From positions 1 through 64,000 of the forward strand of contig JBEKUJ010000016.1 in the NCBI GenBank assembly GCA_049515135.1: a stretch of DNA of 64,000 nt, in the 5' to 3' direction. Positions within the stretch are counted from its first letter, which is position 1; every line of letters begins with the position of its first letter. The stretch comes from Fen-1364 sp049515135. GTDB lineage: Bacteria; Spirochaetota; Spirochaetia; SZUA-6; Fen-1364. Positions 47,839 through 57,932 of this stretch are shown piece after piece. A model generated the notes under the pieces. That model did no database searches and was not told where the DNA came from. It saw only the letters and a list, made by a program, of their open reading frames with translations. The translations under genes and the position numbers were made by a program.

Positions 47839-50800
47839 ATGTGGAGTTCTGTGCGGACACATAGCCTGAAAGCCCTTCCGCTCATGGTGTGCCTCATGTT
47901 TCTGCCGGCCGTTCCGGCCGTTTGCGGCGGGCAGCAGGAAGCCAGCATGTCCGATGTCCAGCGCCTCATGGCGCAGCTGGACTACCCTGGGGCGCTTAAG
48001 CTGCTGGCTAAGATCCAGCGGGATCATCCGGACCGGCGTGATGAGACTCAGCGCCTAATCATGCAGATAATTGCAAATCAGGGAAAGGAATACAATCAGG
48101 TTCTGTCGCAGCTCATCCACGTGCTGTACGAGGAGCAGGACCCGCAGAAGGCGTTGCCGCTCATCAATACCCTGCAAAAGCTCGACCCGAACAGGTCCGC
48201 CGCTGAAGCGCGGAGGTCGCTTCTCTATGTGAAGTTTCTGAACCTCATGGATTCCGCCGCCGGCCTGCTCCGCCAGGGGAAGAGTGCGGAGGCAATTGAC
48301 CTCTACCTCCAGCCCATAACGGACCCCGGGAAGGCAGGGTTCGACATTGACAAACCGAGCTTCGACGCCGCTGGGTACGGCGATATCGTGACTGCGAGCG
48401 TCCGAGGCGCCGTGGCTCGGATCGTCGACGCAGCGGCGCAGGCCCGCGGCGAAACGCAGTCCTTGCAGGGGGCGGAGTCAGCGCTGAGCTCTTTCGTGAC
48501 GTCAAAAGCGGGCGGCCAGAGCCCTGAACAGCTGGACGCCGTCCTCGTGCCCCTTGCGCTTGCGCGCCAGCAGGAAAGGACGGTGCTGGCTTCTGTTTCC
48601 GCTCTTGATGCCGTCAGCAGGGCCATGGGGCAGAGCCCCCAGGGCACCGGGGGGGAATCCTACCTCCGGTACATCACCTCCCTCTGCCAGGGGAGAAAAG
48701 ACAAGCCGCCAGAGGGCATCGCACAAGCCATTACAATGACGTGGGAGCCCGGAGCAGAGGCGGCGGCGAACGCCGCAGCCGCAGCAGCAGCGTCGGCCTA
48801 TTCGGCGGCCCGGCAGCCGTTCGACCAGGGTGACATGTCTGCAGCCGACCCGAGGCTTCTGGAGGCCTATAACCGGGGGGTGCTGGCCGTCAAAGCAATC
48901 TCCTTCCTTGCCGGCACCATCTATCCTGCAGCGGACTGGGAGTTCTCATCCCAGGATGCCGCCCGACTGCGGACCCTGCTGGAAAAGATATCGCAGAGCC
49001 AGGAAGTGGCTGCCGAGGCCTATTCCCTGAGAACGCTGATCTCTTATGAAAGGGAGGCGCAGGCGCTGCCTCCGGACTCCACTCAGGACCCGACAGTGCT
49101 CGAATCGGCGCGCAGGGACGTGCACGCCCTGCAGGACAAGTCGGCCCAGGCAAGCAAGGAATGGCTGACGAGGGCCGCCGAGCTGGCCCGGCAGCGGGAG
49201 ACGGGTCCCGCGCTCGGCCTGCAGGTCGATGCTGCAGCTGCGATGGCTGCGAGATTCGATTCGTTCACGGATGAGCTTTCACGCGAGGATCTGGGATACG
49301 CGGTCCCCCTTGCCCGGATCGAGGCCGGACAGTTCGAGACGCGCCTCTCCCAGGTGGTCAGGCAGCGCGTCGACGGCCAGGACAGGATGAACGGAACGGT
49401 GAACGGCAGGCCGCCGGCTCAGGACGTCTTTGTCCAGAGAAAGCCGGCGGAAGCGCTGAACGTCTTCAACCAGGTGTCATCTGACCTGAGCCAGATCCAG
49501 GCCGACATGGAGTCCTACAGGACGAAGTGGAGCTCTGACAGGAGCTATGTCGCCACCAGCGCCCAGACCGCAGCCCTCCTGGCAGGTCTCGATGTGACAG
49601 GGGCGAAGGTTCGGGCGGAGGCGAGCGAGCTTTCCCGCCTGACTCAGCTGGCCGAGCAGCAGGACGAGCAGGCGCTGACCAAACGCAAGGAAGCAGACCT
49701 TGCTTTTACAGACGGGGGCAGGGCATTGTCGGCAAAGCAATATGATGCGGCGAAGCTCCAGCTTGACGATGCGCGCGACCTGTACCTGGATTCTCTCCTC
49801 CTTGAGGAAAACCCGGACGTTCGCAAGCGCTACACTGTCGAGATACCCGCCCTGATCGACCGGATCAACAAGGCCATAATAGAGCAGTATGTGGCCGAGG
49901 TGGACGTCCAGGTGAGTGCAGGGAGAAAGCTGTTCGAAGGCGGTGAGTTCCTGAAGGCTTTCCTCACCCTGGAGACAGCCCAGGCTCGATGGAAAGCGAC
50001 CCTGGTAGACAGGCCCAACACAGACCTGGACAACCTGCTGGAAAAGGTCCGAAACGCGCTTCGGGTGAGCGGGGGAAGGGATCTTGCGCCCGACGACTCT
50101 CGTGCGCCGGCAGTCAATGGGTTCCTCAACCTTGCGAACGACAAGGTTGCTCGGGCGGACAAAATGCAGAAAAACGACCCTCAAAGAAAACAGCTTCTTG
50201 AAGACTCCTACGCCAACGTCAACTCAGCGCTGGACGTGGCACCGGTCTACCGTACAGCCAAGGCCCTTCAGCTGCGCATCCGCAAGCTGCAGGCCAAGGA
50301 CGACGCAGCGTTCAGGGCGGAGGCGAAAATCCAGATAGACGAGATCATCAGCGAGTACCATGACAAGAAAGGCCAGCCCGAGAGACTGTATTTCGCCCTG
50401 AAGGACTACCAGGACATCCTGCCGGACTATCAGCCGATGAAGGATGCCATCCAGGAGCTGGAGATCAGCCTGGGCTTCCGTATCCGGCCGCCATCTGCCG
50501 CCGAGATCTCCAGCTCGAATGACGCCTTGACGCAGGCGCAGACCCTCTATGACCCCGCGAACCCGCTGACTTTCGACCCTGCGCTGACAGACCTGGACGC
50601 CGCCATCAGGCTCAATCCCTCCAATGCCAGGGCCATCGCGCTTCGCCGGGCAATCCTCCTCAAGGCGGGGAGCCCCGAGGCCAGCGCAATCTCACCGGCC
50701 GGTCTTGCCAGGTTCGCCGAGAGTAAGCGCCTCTACAACACGGAAGACTACGCCGGCGCGTACAACATACTTCAGGGCCTTATGACTTCCGATAAGCGCA

Positions 50801-50865
50801 ACGCAAGCTATCCGCCCCTTGCGCAGCTGTACCTCCTGACGCAGCAGAAGCTGGGGCTCAGATGA
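47839..50865 (+). CDS. Large exported helical/TPR-like protein
   Basis: A 1008-residue protein with an N-terminal signal peptide (VRTHSLKALPLMVCLMFLPAVPAVCGG). The mature part is helical with TPR-like units at both ends (MSDVQRLMAQLDYPGALKLLAKIQRDHPDRR near the start; RLYNTEDYAGAYNILQGLMTSDKRN near the end) and long coiled-coil-like middle (DELSREDLGYAVPLARIEAG). No enzyme motif. ATGA overlap with the SpoIIE phosphatase gene, so the two probably act together at the envelope. The frame extends upstream to 47404, antisense to UPF0164; the start at 47839 fits the signal peptide. Confidence 0.72.
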   Translation: MWSSVRTHSLKALPLMVCLMFLPAVPAVCGGQQEASMSDVQRLMAQLDYPGALKLLAKIQRDHPDRRDETQRLIMQIIANQGKEYNQVLSQLIHVLYEEQDPQKALPLINTLQKLDPNRSAAEARRSLLYVKFLNLMDSAAGLLRQGKSAEAIDLYLQPITDPGKAGFDIDKPSFDAAGYGDIVTASVRGAVARIVDAAAQARGETQSLQGAESALSSFVTSKAGGQSPEQLDAVLVPLALARQQERTVLASVSALDAVSRAMGQSPQGTGGESYLRYITSLCQGRKDKPPEGIAQAITMTWEPGAEAAANAAAAAAASAYSAARQPFDQGDMSAADPRLLEAYNRGVLAVKAISFLAGTIYPAADWEFSSQDAARLRTLLEKISQSQEVAAEAYSLRTLISYEREAQALPPDSTQDPTVLESARRDVHALQDKSAQASKEWLTRAAELARQRETGPALGLQVDAAAAMAARFDSFTDELSREDLGYAVPLARIEAGQFETRLSQVVRQRVDGQDRMNGTVNGRPPAQDVFVQRKPAEALNVFNQVSSDLSQIQADMESYRTKWSSDRSYVATSAQTAALLAGLDVTGAKVRAEASELSRLTQLAEQQDEQALTKRKEADLAFTDGGRALSAKQYDAAKLQLDDARDLYLDSLLLEENPDVRKRYTVEIPALIDRINKAIIEQYVAEVDVQVSAGRKLFEGGEFLKAFLTLETAQARWKATLVDRPNTDLDNLLEKVRNALRVSGGRDLAPDDSRAPAVNGFLNLANDKVARADKMQKNDPQRKQLLEDSYANVNSALDVAPVYRTAKALQLRIRKLQAKDDAAFRAEAKIQIDEIISEYHDKKGQPERLYFALKDYQDILPDYQPMKDAIQELEISLGFRIRPPSAAEISSSNDALTQAQTLYDPANPLTFDPALTDLDAAIRLNPSNARAIALRRAILLKAGSPEASAISPAGLARFAESKRLYNTEDYAGAYNILQGLMTSDKRNASYPPLAQLYLLTQQKLGLR

Positions 50866-53800
50866 GCAGGTCCATTCGAGCGCTGCTCCTGTTGTGCGCA
50901 GTCATTCTGCCCACTCACGCCGCGACAGCCCAGGACATTTTCTGGGAAAGACCTCAGGTATTCGAGGACCAGCAGGTGCGGTTCTCCAGCTCGTGTGCCG
51001 GTGACGGCCGCATGGCGGTTGCATGGGAGGAGGTCGTTCCCCAGGGGAACAGCAGCGGCGCAATCTACCTTTCCCTGGGCGTCAGCAGCGACGGAGCCAC
51101 CTGGACATGGCACCGCCGATTCTTCGGGCCCGTCCAGTACAGCGGGCTGGAACCCGGCTCCGAGCCCCAAGTGTATTCAATGGTTGTCGACCGCGACGGG
51201 AGAATTCTCGTTGCCGTGACCTCCGCTGAACGGGAGATCACGATTCTTGCCTCTGCTGATCCGAACCTGGCCTTTGCTCCCGTTGCGCATATTTCCTCCC
51301 CGGAGCCGCTGGTGGCTCCCAGCCTTTTCCTCACTGAAGCCGGGACCTTCCTGCTTTTCACCACCCAGGCCGCCGGCAACAGGTCCAGCCTGTCCCTGGC
51401 GTGGAGCTCCTCTCGCGATGGGCTCTCGTGGACTTCTTTTGCGCCTTTCATCGTGGCAGGAGAGCCGGGGGACGGCATCCAGCTCCAGCCAGATCACGTC
51501 ACCTTCCATGGACGCGAAATTGTCGTCTTCCAGTCGCAGAAGATCGGCCAGGACGACTATCAGGTGTTCCTCAAGGAAAGCCTTGATGGGGGTGGAAGCT
51601 GGCAGCCGGCCCGGCCGGTCACAACACTTCCGGGCTTCGCGGAGACTATCGACGGCACGGAGTTCAAGCCGGAGAACTTCACCAACCAGAGGCCCCGCAT
51701 CGCGGTTCTTGGAAATGTCCTTGGCCTGGCCTGGGAGCGCACGCTCCTGGGAAGGGCAACAGCGAACCTCTACTACTGCGAGGTGGACGGAGATGGGGCG
51801 GTCACAAGGCCTATGGAGCGGGTTGACCCTGCCTCGGGAAGCCTTTTCGCACAAGTGATCTCCTTCGGATCGCGCGAGCTGCTTCTGTACGAACAGAACG
51901 CCGCGGGAGCATACAGGGTGATTCTGTCGGAGAAGGGCAAGACATGGACCCCGCAGGTACTGGGCCGCGGACTTGCCGGCAGCGCTCAGTTCCCTCACGC
52001 GGTAGCTTTCAAGGGATCGTTGTACGTCTTCTGGGAGGTGAAGGGCGCGACGACGTCGCAGCTTGTGGCGCTTCGCCCCAAGACGTCAGTGGCGGCCCCT
52101 TCCCTCATTGCCGTCGGCTTCCAGCCCGACGCTCCGGTCAGGAGCGATGTTGCCACTGTTCGCTGGAAGCAGCCGGACGATTCTGTGGGAATAGAGTTGT
52201 ACGACGTGACGGTCAGCTATGGCGACGCTGTCGTAGAAAAGAAGAGGCTCACGGCGGACGCTCCCGACATGACGTTCTCCCGGCCCGTCACAAGGGATGG
52301 TACCTGGCGGATTGAGGTAGTCGCCCAGGACATCGCGCACAACCGCTCGAAACCGGTGTTCCTGGACTTTGTCCGGGACACAACGCCGCCGCGTCCAGTA
52401 GTCATCAGCGCGCCGGCCGTCGATGCGACAGGGTTCCTTCCCTCCAATTCGTTCACGGTAAGCTGGACCCCGTCCCCTGACAAGGACGTAGCGGGCTATA
52501 CGTGGGAGGAACAGAGAGTGGCGGCCTCCCCGGAGGAATACCAGGCAATCAAGGTGAAGCTCCTGTCTCCGCCCGCCCGGCCTCTGACTTCGGGAACCTT
52601 AGTGGCGTTCGACAACCTGGAGAACGGGGTCCACGCCTTCACTGTGGAGGCAATTGACAGGGCCGGCAACGTGAGCGAGCCCTCCACGATCTTTCTTGAC
52701 CTGAACAAGTTCAGGGCCTTCACCGCCATCTACGCGGTGCTTTCCTCGGCAGACGAAGCAGGGAACATTCACTTGGCAATCCGTGGGAAAGGGTTTATCG
52801 CCAACGGCGCTGTCCGGGCGGTCTACATCACCCGCCGGGACGCCCCGCCGTACGACCGCGAGTTCACTGCGGGGACCGGCGGGTTCTCCGTGACAAGCGA
52901 TACGCAGATCAATGGACCGCTCCTGGACAACACGGTCCCTTCGGGCTCGTACCTGGTTGGACTTCTGCAAAGCTCGGGCAAGCCGTATTTCTGGCCGGGG
53001 GGAAGAATCGATTTCGAGGTGCCGGGAACCATCAGGGTAGGCAGCTTCAATATCCTGCTCCCGCGCTGGATAGGCGGCGGGGCTCCCCGTTACGGCGCTC
53101 CGCTGGACAGGCTCATCGTCGTGCTGGTAGTGGTAATGCTCGTCGTGCTCGGGCTGGTCTCTGCGCGAAAGGCTGTGTCCGTGGCGCAGGAAGGGGCCCT
53201 GATCCGTGGAGAAATCCTGGCCCTCCTGGAGGGCAGGCCGTCTGCCGCCTGGGAGGAAAGGAAAATGCGAATGAAAGAGCTTCAAAGGAGAGGCGTCGGC
53301 CTCCGACTCAAGTTCACCCTTCTCATGGTGGTCCTGGTGACGATCATTGTGCTGATCGTGTCGGTTCCCCTGGGTGTGCAGATGATCGGGCAGCAGAGCC
53401 AGTCACTCGCGGACGGACTGGAGAAGCGCACGGACCTCCTCATCGGGACCATCGCGGCCAGCGCTGAGGCTGAAATTCGAAAGGGAACAGCGTACGGCGG
53501 CGACATAGGGATTTCCTCGGTTCCCGACATTATCAAGCCGATGGAAGAGGCGCGTTTCACCACCATCACCGGACCTGCAGATACGCTCCGCTACCCCAAT
53601 ACCCCTGCGCGGGACTTCGTGTGGGCCAGCAACAGCGACTCATGGAAAAAGCGCAAGGCCGCGGGGACGTTCGAGGTGGCCATGGAGCAGGAAAAGGACG
53701 TTCTGTCCGCCACTGTGGTGCCCGATCTGCAGAAGCGCATCAACGACACGGCCCCCCGCAGCCTGGCTGCGGAGCTGGACGACTGGCAGAAGTCCCGGGA

Positions 53801-55523
53801 CCGCTACCAGGAGCTTGACGCCATGCGCAACCGCACGCCGGCGGCGCAGTCCGAATATGCGGCCATTCTCCGCGATCTGCCCAAGAAGATCGCCAACATC
53901 GATTCGGCCCTGAAGACGCTCCCTGAGAACGATGTGTACAGTGAGCCGCGTTTCGACCCGCACAGGCCGCTTGCCCCCCGGTATCTCTTCTACAAGCCGA
54001 TCGTATACTTTGTCCCCGGCGACAGGTCCTTTGACCAGGGCCTGGTGCGCCTGGAGGTCGATACCACGACAATAACCAGGCAGATCGCGGATTCGACCAA
54101 CAGGCTGATCAGGAGCACGGCGCTCATCGCCCTTGCCGCAATTGCCCTGGGGATCCTGGGGGCGGTCATCATGGCAAACATTACCGTCACCCCGATACGG
54201 AGGCTCGCGCGGGGAGTGGAGGTCATCCGGGATACAGAGGACAAGGAGGAGCTGAAGGGCCATTCCATCACCGTGCGCACCCGCGACGAGATCGGCCTGC
54301 TTGCGGACACCGTGAACGCCATGACGCAGGGACTGGTCAAGGCCGCGATAGCCAACAAGGAGCTTCTTCTGGGCAAGGACGTCCAGAAGATGTTCCTGCC
54401 CCTGGAGAAGGATGCACAGAACAGGAAGGGGACGACGGCCAGGGAGAAAACCGATCGTCTGGAGATCTACGGATACTACGAAGGGGCCAAGGGAGTCTCG
54501 GGAGACTACTTCGACTTCAAGAAGCTGGACCAGACCCACTATGCCCTCATCAAGTGCGACGTATCGGGCAAGGGGGTGCCGGCTGCCCTCATCATGGTGG
54601 AGGTCGCAACACTTTTCATCAGCTACTTCAGGGACTGGCTGAAGCGCAGGGAAAGTATCTCTCAGCTCAAAGACGCCAAGGCGCGCGAGAAAGCCCTTCA
54701 TGAAATGGAACGCATCGATCCCCTTGTGTACACGATCAACGACATGCTGGAAGAACGCGGCTTCGTGGGCAAGTTCGCGGCCCTCACCGTGTGCATCTTC
54801 AATGCGGAGACCGGCATCGTGAACATCTGCAACGCGGGAGACACCAAGATGCACGTGTTCGACGCAGACCAGGGGCGCATGATCAGCAAGGACCTCCCGG
54901 ACTGCCCTGCCGCCGGATCTTTCCCCTCCATTCTGGTGGATATGAAGTCTCCGTTCCGACAGGTGCCCCACCACCTCGATGCGGGTGACGCGCTGTTCCT
55001 GTTCACGGACGGTTTCGAAGAGGCCAAGCGAAAGCTGCGAAGCCCGTCCTTCGAAGTCATGCAGTGCGACGAGCCGGGCCTGAAGGACAACGAGGAGCAC
55101 CTGGGGACGCACAAGAAAGGTGACGACAACGAAGAGTTCGGGACCGCCCGGATCTATGGAATCGTCAACTCCGTGTTCAACCGCGGTCTCTACAGGCTGG
55201 AGCGGAGCCATAACCCCGTGCCCGGAGAGGAGCTTGTGTTCGATTTTTCCAACTGCGCCGGGCTGCTCGAAGAGGCCGTGCTCGCCATGGTGGCCGTTGA
55301 GAAGGTGTATCGGCTCATTCCGGACCCCCAGGCGGGGGACGACAGCAAGGTTGTGGTGGAAGCAAAGGTGGATGCCTTCCTCAAGAAGCACTTCCTGCAA
55401 TACGCCCGGTATTTCTCGCACAAGGTGGACGGCCAGGATGGGGCGAGCAGCCTGACCTTCACAAACCTGAAGGAAGACGAACAATACGACGACCTCACGC
55501 TGCTCGTGATCCGACGGATCTGA
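50862..55523 (+). CDS. Giant membrane sensor with HAMP and SpoIIE phosphatase domain
   Basis: A 1553-residue protein. Signal peptide (ALLLLCAVILPTHAATA), then a periplasmic region of about 720 residues with sialidase/BNR-like blade repeats in its first 400 residues and fibronectin-like beta segments (TPPRPVVISAPAVD). Membrane helices lie near residues 750-770 and 816-840, a second extracytoplasmic loop follows, then a helix near 1088-1105, a HAMP domain (ITVTPIRRLARGVEVIRDTEDKEELKG) and a PP2C-type SpoIIE domain from about 1200 (GVSGDYFDF, IKCDVSGKGVPAALIMVEVATLF, LFLFTDGFEEA) that would dephosphorylate a Ser/Thr phosphoprotein, commonly an anti-sigma antagonist. No kinase or antagonist gene is in view. 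Confidence 0.88.
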   Translation: MSRSIRALLLLCAVILPTHAATAQDIFWERPQVFEDQQVRFSSSCAGDGRMAVAWEEVVPQGNSSGAIYLSLGVSSDGATWTWHRRFFGPVQYSGLEPGSEPQVYSMVVDRDGRILVAVTSAEREITILASADPNLAFAPVAHISSPEPLVAPSLFLTEAGTFLLFTTQAAGNRSSLSLAWSSSRDGLSWTSFAPFIVAGEPGDGIQLQPDHVTFHGREIVVFQSQKIGQDDYQVFLKESLDGGGSWQPARPVTTLPGFAETIDGTEFKPENFTNQRPRIAVLGNVLGLAWERTLLGRATANLYYCEVDGDGAVTRPMERVDPASGSLFAQVISFGSRELLLYEQNAAGAYRVILSEKGKTWTPQVLGRGLAGSAQFPHAVAFKGSLYVFWEVKGATTSQLVALRPKTSVAAPSLIAVGFQPDAPVRSDVATVRWKQPDDSVGIELYDVTVSYGDAVVEKKRLTADAPDMTFSRPVTRDGTWRIEVVAQDIAHNRSKPVFLDFVRDTTPPRPVVISAPAVDATGFLPSNSFTVSWTPSPDKDVAGYTWEEQRVAASPEEYQAIKVKLLSPPARPLTSGTLVAFDNLENGVHAFTVEAIDRAGNVSEPSTIFLDLNKFRAFTAIYAVLSSADEAGNIHLAIRGKGFIANGAVRAVYITRRDAPPYDREFTAGTGGFSVTSDTQINGPLLDNTVPSGSYLVGLLQSSGKPYFWPGGRIDFEVPGTIRVGSFNILLPRWIGGGAPRYGAPLDRLIVVLVVVMLVVLGLVSARKAVSVAQEGALIRGEILALLEGRPSAAWEERKMRMKELQRRGVGLRLKFTLLMVVLVTIIVLIVSVPLGVQMIGQQSQSLADGLEKRTDLLIGTIAASAEAEIRKGTAYGGDIGISSVPDIIKPMEEARFTTITGPADTLRYPNTPARDFVWASNSDSWKKRKAAGTFEVAMEQEKDVLSATVVPDLQKRINDTAPRSLAAELDDWQKSRDRYQELDAMRNRTPAAQSEYAAILRDLPKKIANIDSALKTLPENDVYSEPRFDPHRPLAPRYLFYKPIVYFVPGDRSFDQGLVRLEVDTTTITRQIADSTNRLIRSTALIALAAIALGILGAVIMANITVTPIRRLARGVEVIRDTEDKEELKGHSITVRTRDEIGLLADTVNAMTQGLVKAAIANKELLLGKDVQKMFLPLEKDAQNRKGTTAREKTDRLEIYGYYEGAKGVSGDYFDFKKLDQTHYALIKCDVSGKGVPAALIMVEVATLFISYFRDWLKRRESISQLKDAKAREKALHEMERIDPLVYTINDMLEERGFVGKFAALTVCIFNAETGIVNICNAGDTKMHVFDADQGRMISKDLPDCPAAGSFPSILVDMKSPFRQVPHHLDAGDALFLFTDGFEEAKRKLRSPSFEVMQCDEPGLKDNEEHLGTHKKGDDNEEFGTARIYGIVNSVFNRGLYRLERSHNPVPGEELVFDFSNCAGLLEEAVLAMVAVEKVYRLIPDPQAGDDSKVVVEAKVDAFLKKHFLQYARYFSHKVDGQDGASSLTFTNLKEDEQYDDLTLLVIRRI

Positions 55524-55557
55524 GGTGCCGATACAGGAGATAATGAGAGAATACGCC

Positions 55558-56655
55558 ATGAGAAAGATCCTTTGCGCAGCCGCGCTGGTCGCGGCCTTCA
55601 GCTCGCTCGGGTTCGCACAGGGTGCGAGCGTCACGATCCAGAACGAAGAAGCGGTAGCGTTCTATTACACCGTGGACCCCCTGGATCTGGCTCAGGTCAC
55701 CCCGGGGAGCCCGTCCGCGGCAACGAAGGTGGCCGAGTTCTTCGCCACGCAGGCCACGGAGCCGCAATTCCAGGCGCTGGCGCCAGGAGGGCAGGCAACC
55801 CTGCGCGGTCTCTCCGACGGGGCACACCTGCTGGTAGGGTTCTTCAAGGTGGAAAACCAGGATACCTTCCCTGTTCGCGTGATCACGCTGCAGGCTGACA
55901 GCTCGATGGGAGAGCGCTTTTATTCTGTCTACGGCAGCCCGGCTCTCGTGGAGGCGACCCGCGGAGTTGGCCGGCTGTCAGAGTTTGCCAGGTCTTCCTC
56001 ATCGGAGCAGGGAGAAAAGACCGCCGCAGCGCCTCCGGCCGCAGAGGCCGCGCCTCAGCCTGCGGAGCAGGCTCCCACGCCAGCTGCTCCGCAGGCTGAG
56101 GCGCCCGCAGAGGCCGCGCCCATGATCTCTTTTTCCAAGAGCTACGATCCGGTGTATTTCACCCGCGAGGCTCAGGGGGACTTCTCCGTCCAGCCAATTG
56201 CAAGCTCGCGCTCATGGGCCCTGCAAGGCACGCACGTTACAGCACTCAGCGCGCACATCGATCAGGGCACTCTGACGGTATCCTTGACCTCTGCGGACGG
56301 CTTCTCCCCTGATGTGTCGTATTTCATTTATGCATTCGCCGCGCGTGCCGCAGGCACGCCGGACGCCTTCACTCTGGAGCTTCGCCCCGGCGCCCTGCCT
56401 GACAGGGGGGCGTGCATCCTGTGGCAGAAGACGGATGGGGTTGCCACCCCGACGATCTTCGGCACGGTGAAGGTGGAAGGAACAACGGCCACCCTGACTG
56501 CGAGCCTGAAAGATGAGCCGGCACCCGTCCCGGAGGAGCTCTCAAGCGCCTCCTCCTTTGACCTGACCTCGTGCAGGTTCGACAAGTCGAGCGGTGTCTA
56601 CGAAGAGTTCTATTTCGCAACGGTTGCGCTGGCGGACATTCCGGTCACACGTTGA
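55558..56655 (+). CDS. Exported protein with Pro/Ala-rich linker
   Basis: A 365-residue protein. Signal peptide MRKILCAAALVAAFSSLGFA, a first beta-rich domain (residues 20-150), a linker of Ala, Pro and Glu (EAAPQPAEQAPTPAAPQAEAP) near residues 155-190, and a second beta-rich domain. No enzyme motif. It follows the SpoIIE gene by 34 bases and probably belongs to the same transcript. An ATG at 55543 would add five residues. The 3' end overlaps ychF by 11 bases. Confidence 0.65.
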   Translation: MRKILCAAALVAAFSSLGFAQGASVTIQNEEAVAFYYTVDPLDLAQVTPGSPSAATKVAEFFATQATEPQFQALAPGGQATLRGLSDGAHLLVGFFKVENQDTFPVRVITLQADSSMGERFYSVYGSPALVEATRGVGRLSEFARSSSSEQGEKTAAAPPAAEAAPQPAEQAPTPAAPQAEAPAEAAPMISFSKSYDPVYFTREAQGDFSVQPIASSRSWALQGTHVTALSAHIDQGTLTVSLTSADGFSPDVSYFIYAFAARAAGTPDAFTLELRPGALPDRGACILWQKTDGVATPTIFGTVKVEGTTATLTASLKDEPAPVPEELSSASSFDLTSCRFDKSSGVYEEFYFATVALADIPVTR

Positions 56656-57697
56656 AGCGGATGAGGAGCACATCGCCGTCCTTGACGACGTACTCCTTTC
56701 CTTCCAGCCGGACCTTGCCGGCCTTCTTTGCTTTGGCAAAATCCCCGGCGTCAAGGCAATCCTTCCATTCCGCAACCTCCGCGCGGATGAAGCCCTTGGC
56801 AAGGTCGCTGTGGATCTCCCCAGCGGCTGCGACGGCTGTCGACCCTTCCCGGATGCTCCACGCCTTGCATTCGTCATCGCCGACAGTGAAGAAGCTCACC
56901 AGGTGGAGCGTCGCGTACACGTGGCGGAGGAACCTGTTCTTGGCCGGCTCGGAGAGGCCAAGGTCCTGGAGGAAATCCTTCTGGTCCGAAGCCGGGAGCT
57001 GCGCGATCTCCATCTCCATGTCTCCGCGGATGGGAAAAGCATCGACGCCCGTCGCCGCCGCCTCGGCGAGCAGATCCTCGTGAGCAGTTGCCTTCTCACC
57101 GAGGTTCACGATCACGAAGAGGGGCTTGGCTGTGAGGAACCCGAAGCCCGCAAAAAGTTTCTGGTCTTCCGCCTGGGAAAACCCGCTGCCCAGCGGTTTC
57201 CCCGCGCCGAGTCGGGAAACGATCTGCTGCAGCAGATGGTACTCCCTGCCGTCGCGCTTTGCTTCCTTCTCAAGCCGCGCCACCCGCTTTTCTGCGATCT
57301 CGTAATCACCGAACACCAGCGAATCCATGACCTTTCGAAGCTCTCGAAGCGGGGTGGATCCCGGAAAAGCCGGAGGCGATGAATCGTTTTCGAACGCCCG
57401 CACGACAATCGCGATTGCGTCCGCCTTCCTTGCGTCAGCCAGGGCCGCGGGGGTGATTCCGCCCTCCGCGTCGTGCTCGATGGGCAGGTCCTTGAACAGC
57501 ACCATGGCGTGTGTGAGCTTCTTCGGGCTGTACAGAGCGGAAAGACTGCCCAGCCGATCGTCAGGGACCCTCACCTCTGAAAGGTAAGGCTGCCGCTTCC
57601 CTCCGGCGGAATCTCCTGTCGGAGCGGTCTGTCCGGTCAGTGCGTTGAAGATGGTTGTTTTCCCGGACCTGGCACAACCGACGATGACTGTTTCCAT
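56645..57697 (-). CDS. ychF: YchF/Obg-like GTPase (ATPase)
   Basis: A 350-residue OBG-family nucleotidase. The P-loop is METVIVGCARSGKTTIFNALTG, and the G4 position reads FVIVNLGEKA (NxxE, the ATP-favouring form of YchF). The TGS domain at the C-terminus ends KDGDVLLIRFNV. Usual YchF has GLPNVGKST in the P-loop, so this is a divergent member, and about 10 residues shorter than Escherichia coli YchF. It is thought to bind ribosomes; the exact role is unsettled. Confidence 0.85.
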   Translation of the reverse strand: METVIVGCARSGKTTIFNALTGQTAPTGDSAGGKRQPYLSEVRVPDDRLGSLSALYSPKKLTHAMVLFKDLPIEHDAEGGITPAALADARKADAIAIVVRAFENDSSPPAFPGSTPLRELRKVMDSLVFGDYEIAEKRVARLEKEAKRDGREYHLLQQIVSRLGAGKPLGSGFSQAEDQKLFAGFGFLTAKPLFVIVNLGEKATAHEDLLAEAAATGVDAFPIRGDMEMEIAQLPASDQKDFLQDLGLSEPAKNRFLRHVYATLHLVSFFTVGDDECKAWSIREGSTAVAAAGEIHSDLAKGFIRAEVAEWKDCLDAGDFAKAKKAGKVRLEGKEYVVKDGDVLLIRFNV

Positions 57698-57756
57698 GTC
57701 GTCTCCTGCAGCGCGGGCCCTTGCGCGTCACTGGCGCTCACGGTATAACCAAGGCC

Positions 57757-57801
57757 ACGGTTCGCGAATACGCGTTCCGCCCGAACGCGGTGCGTGAGTA
57801 C
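57757..57801 (+). repeat. Second locus of the 30-bp-period repeat
   Basis: GTTCGCGAATAC (57760-57771) and GTGCGTGAGTAC (57790-57801) start exactly 30 bases apart and both would read VREY in the same frame. GCGTTC and GAACGC (57772-57777, 57783-57788) form a dyad. About 24 of 32 bases from 57772 match the unit at 42044. The whole stretch between ychF and the zinc-ribbon gene (57698-57932) otherwise holds no gene. Confidence 0.6.
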
Positions 57802-57932
57802 ACCGCGGGTACGTGCGTTTCGTCAGTGCACGGCACACCGTACTCGGTGTGTGGCCTCTGAGAACGCTGCAACGCGTCCCTGGGGAGACGTTACCTGCGG
57901 CATTGAGATGAGTCAAGGCGATCGCTTTCGAG

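Noticed and set aside
53640..55634. 664-residue minus-strand frame opposite the SpoIIE gene
   Set aside because: Long antisense frames are common in high-GC coding DNA; the forward protein has clear domains and the reverse one has none.
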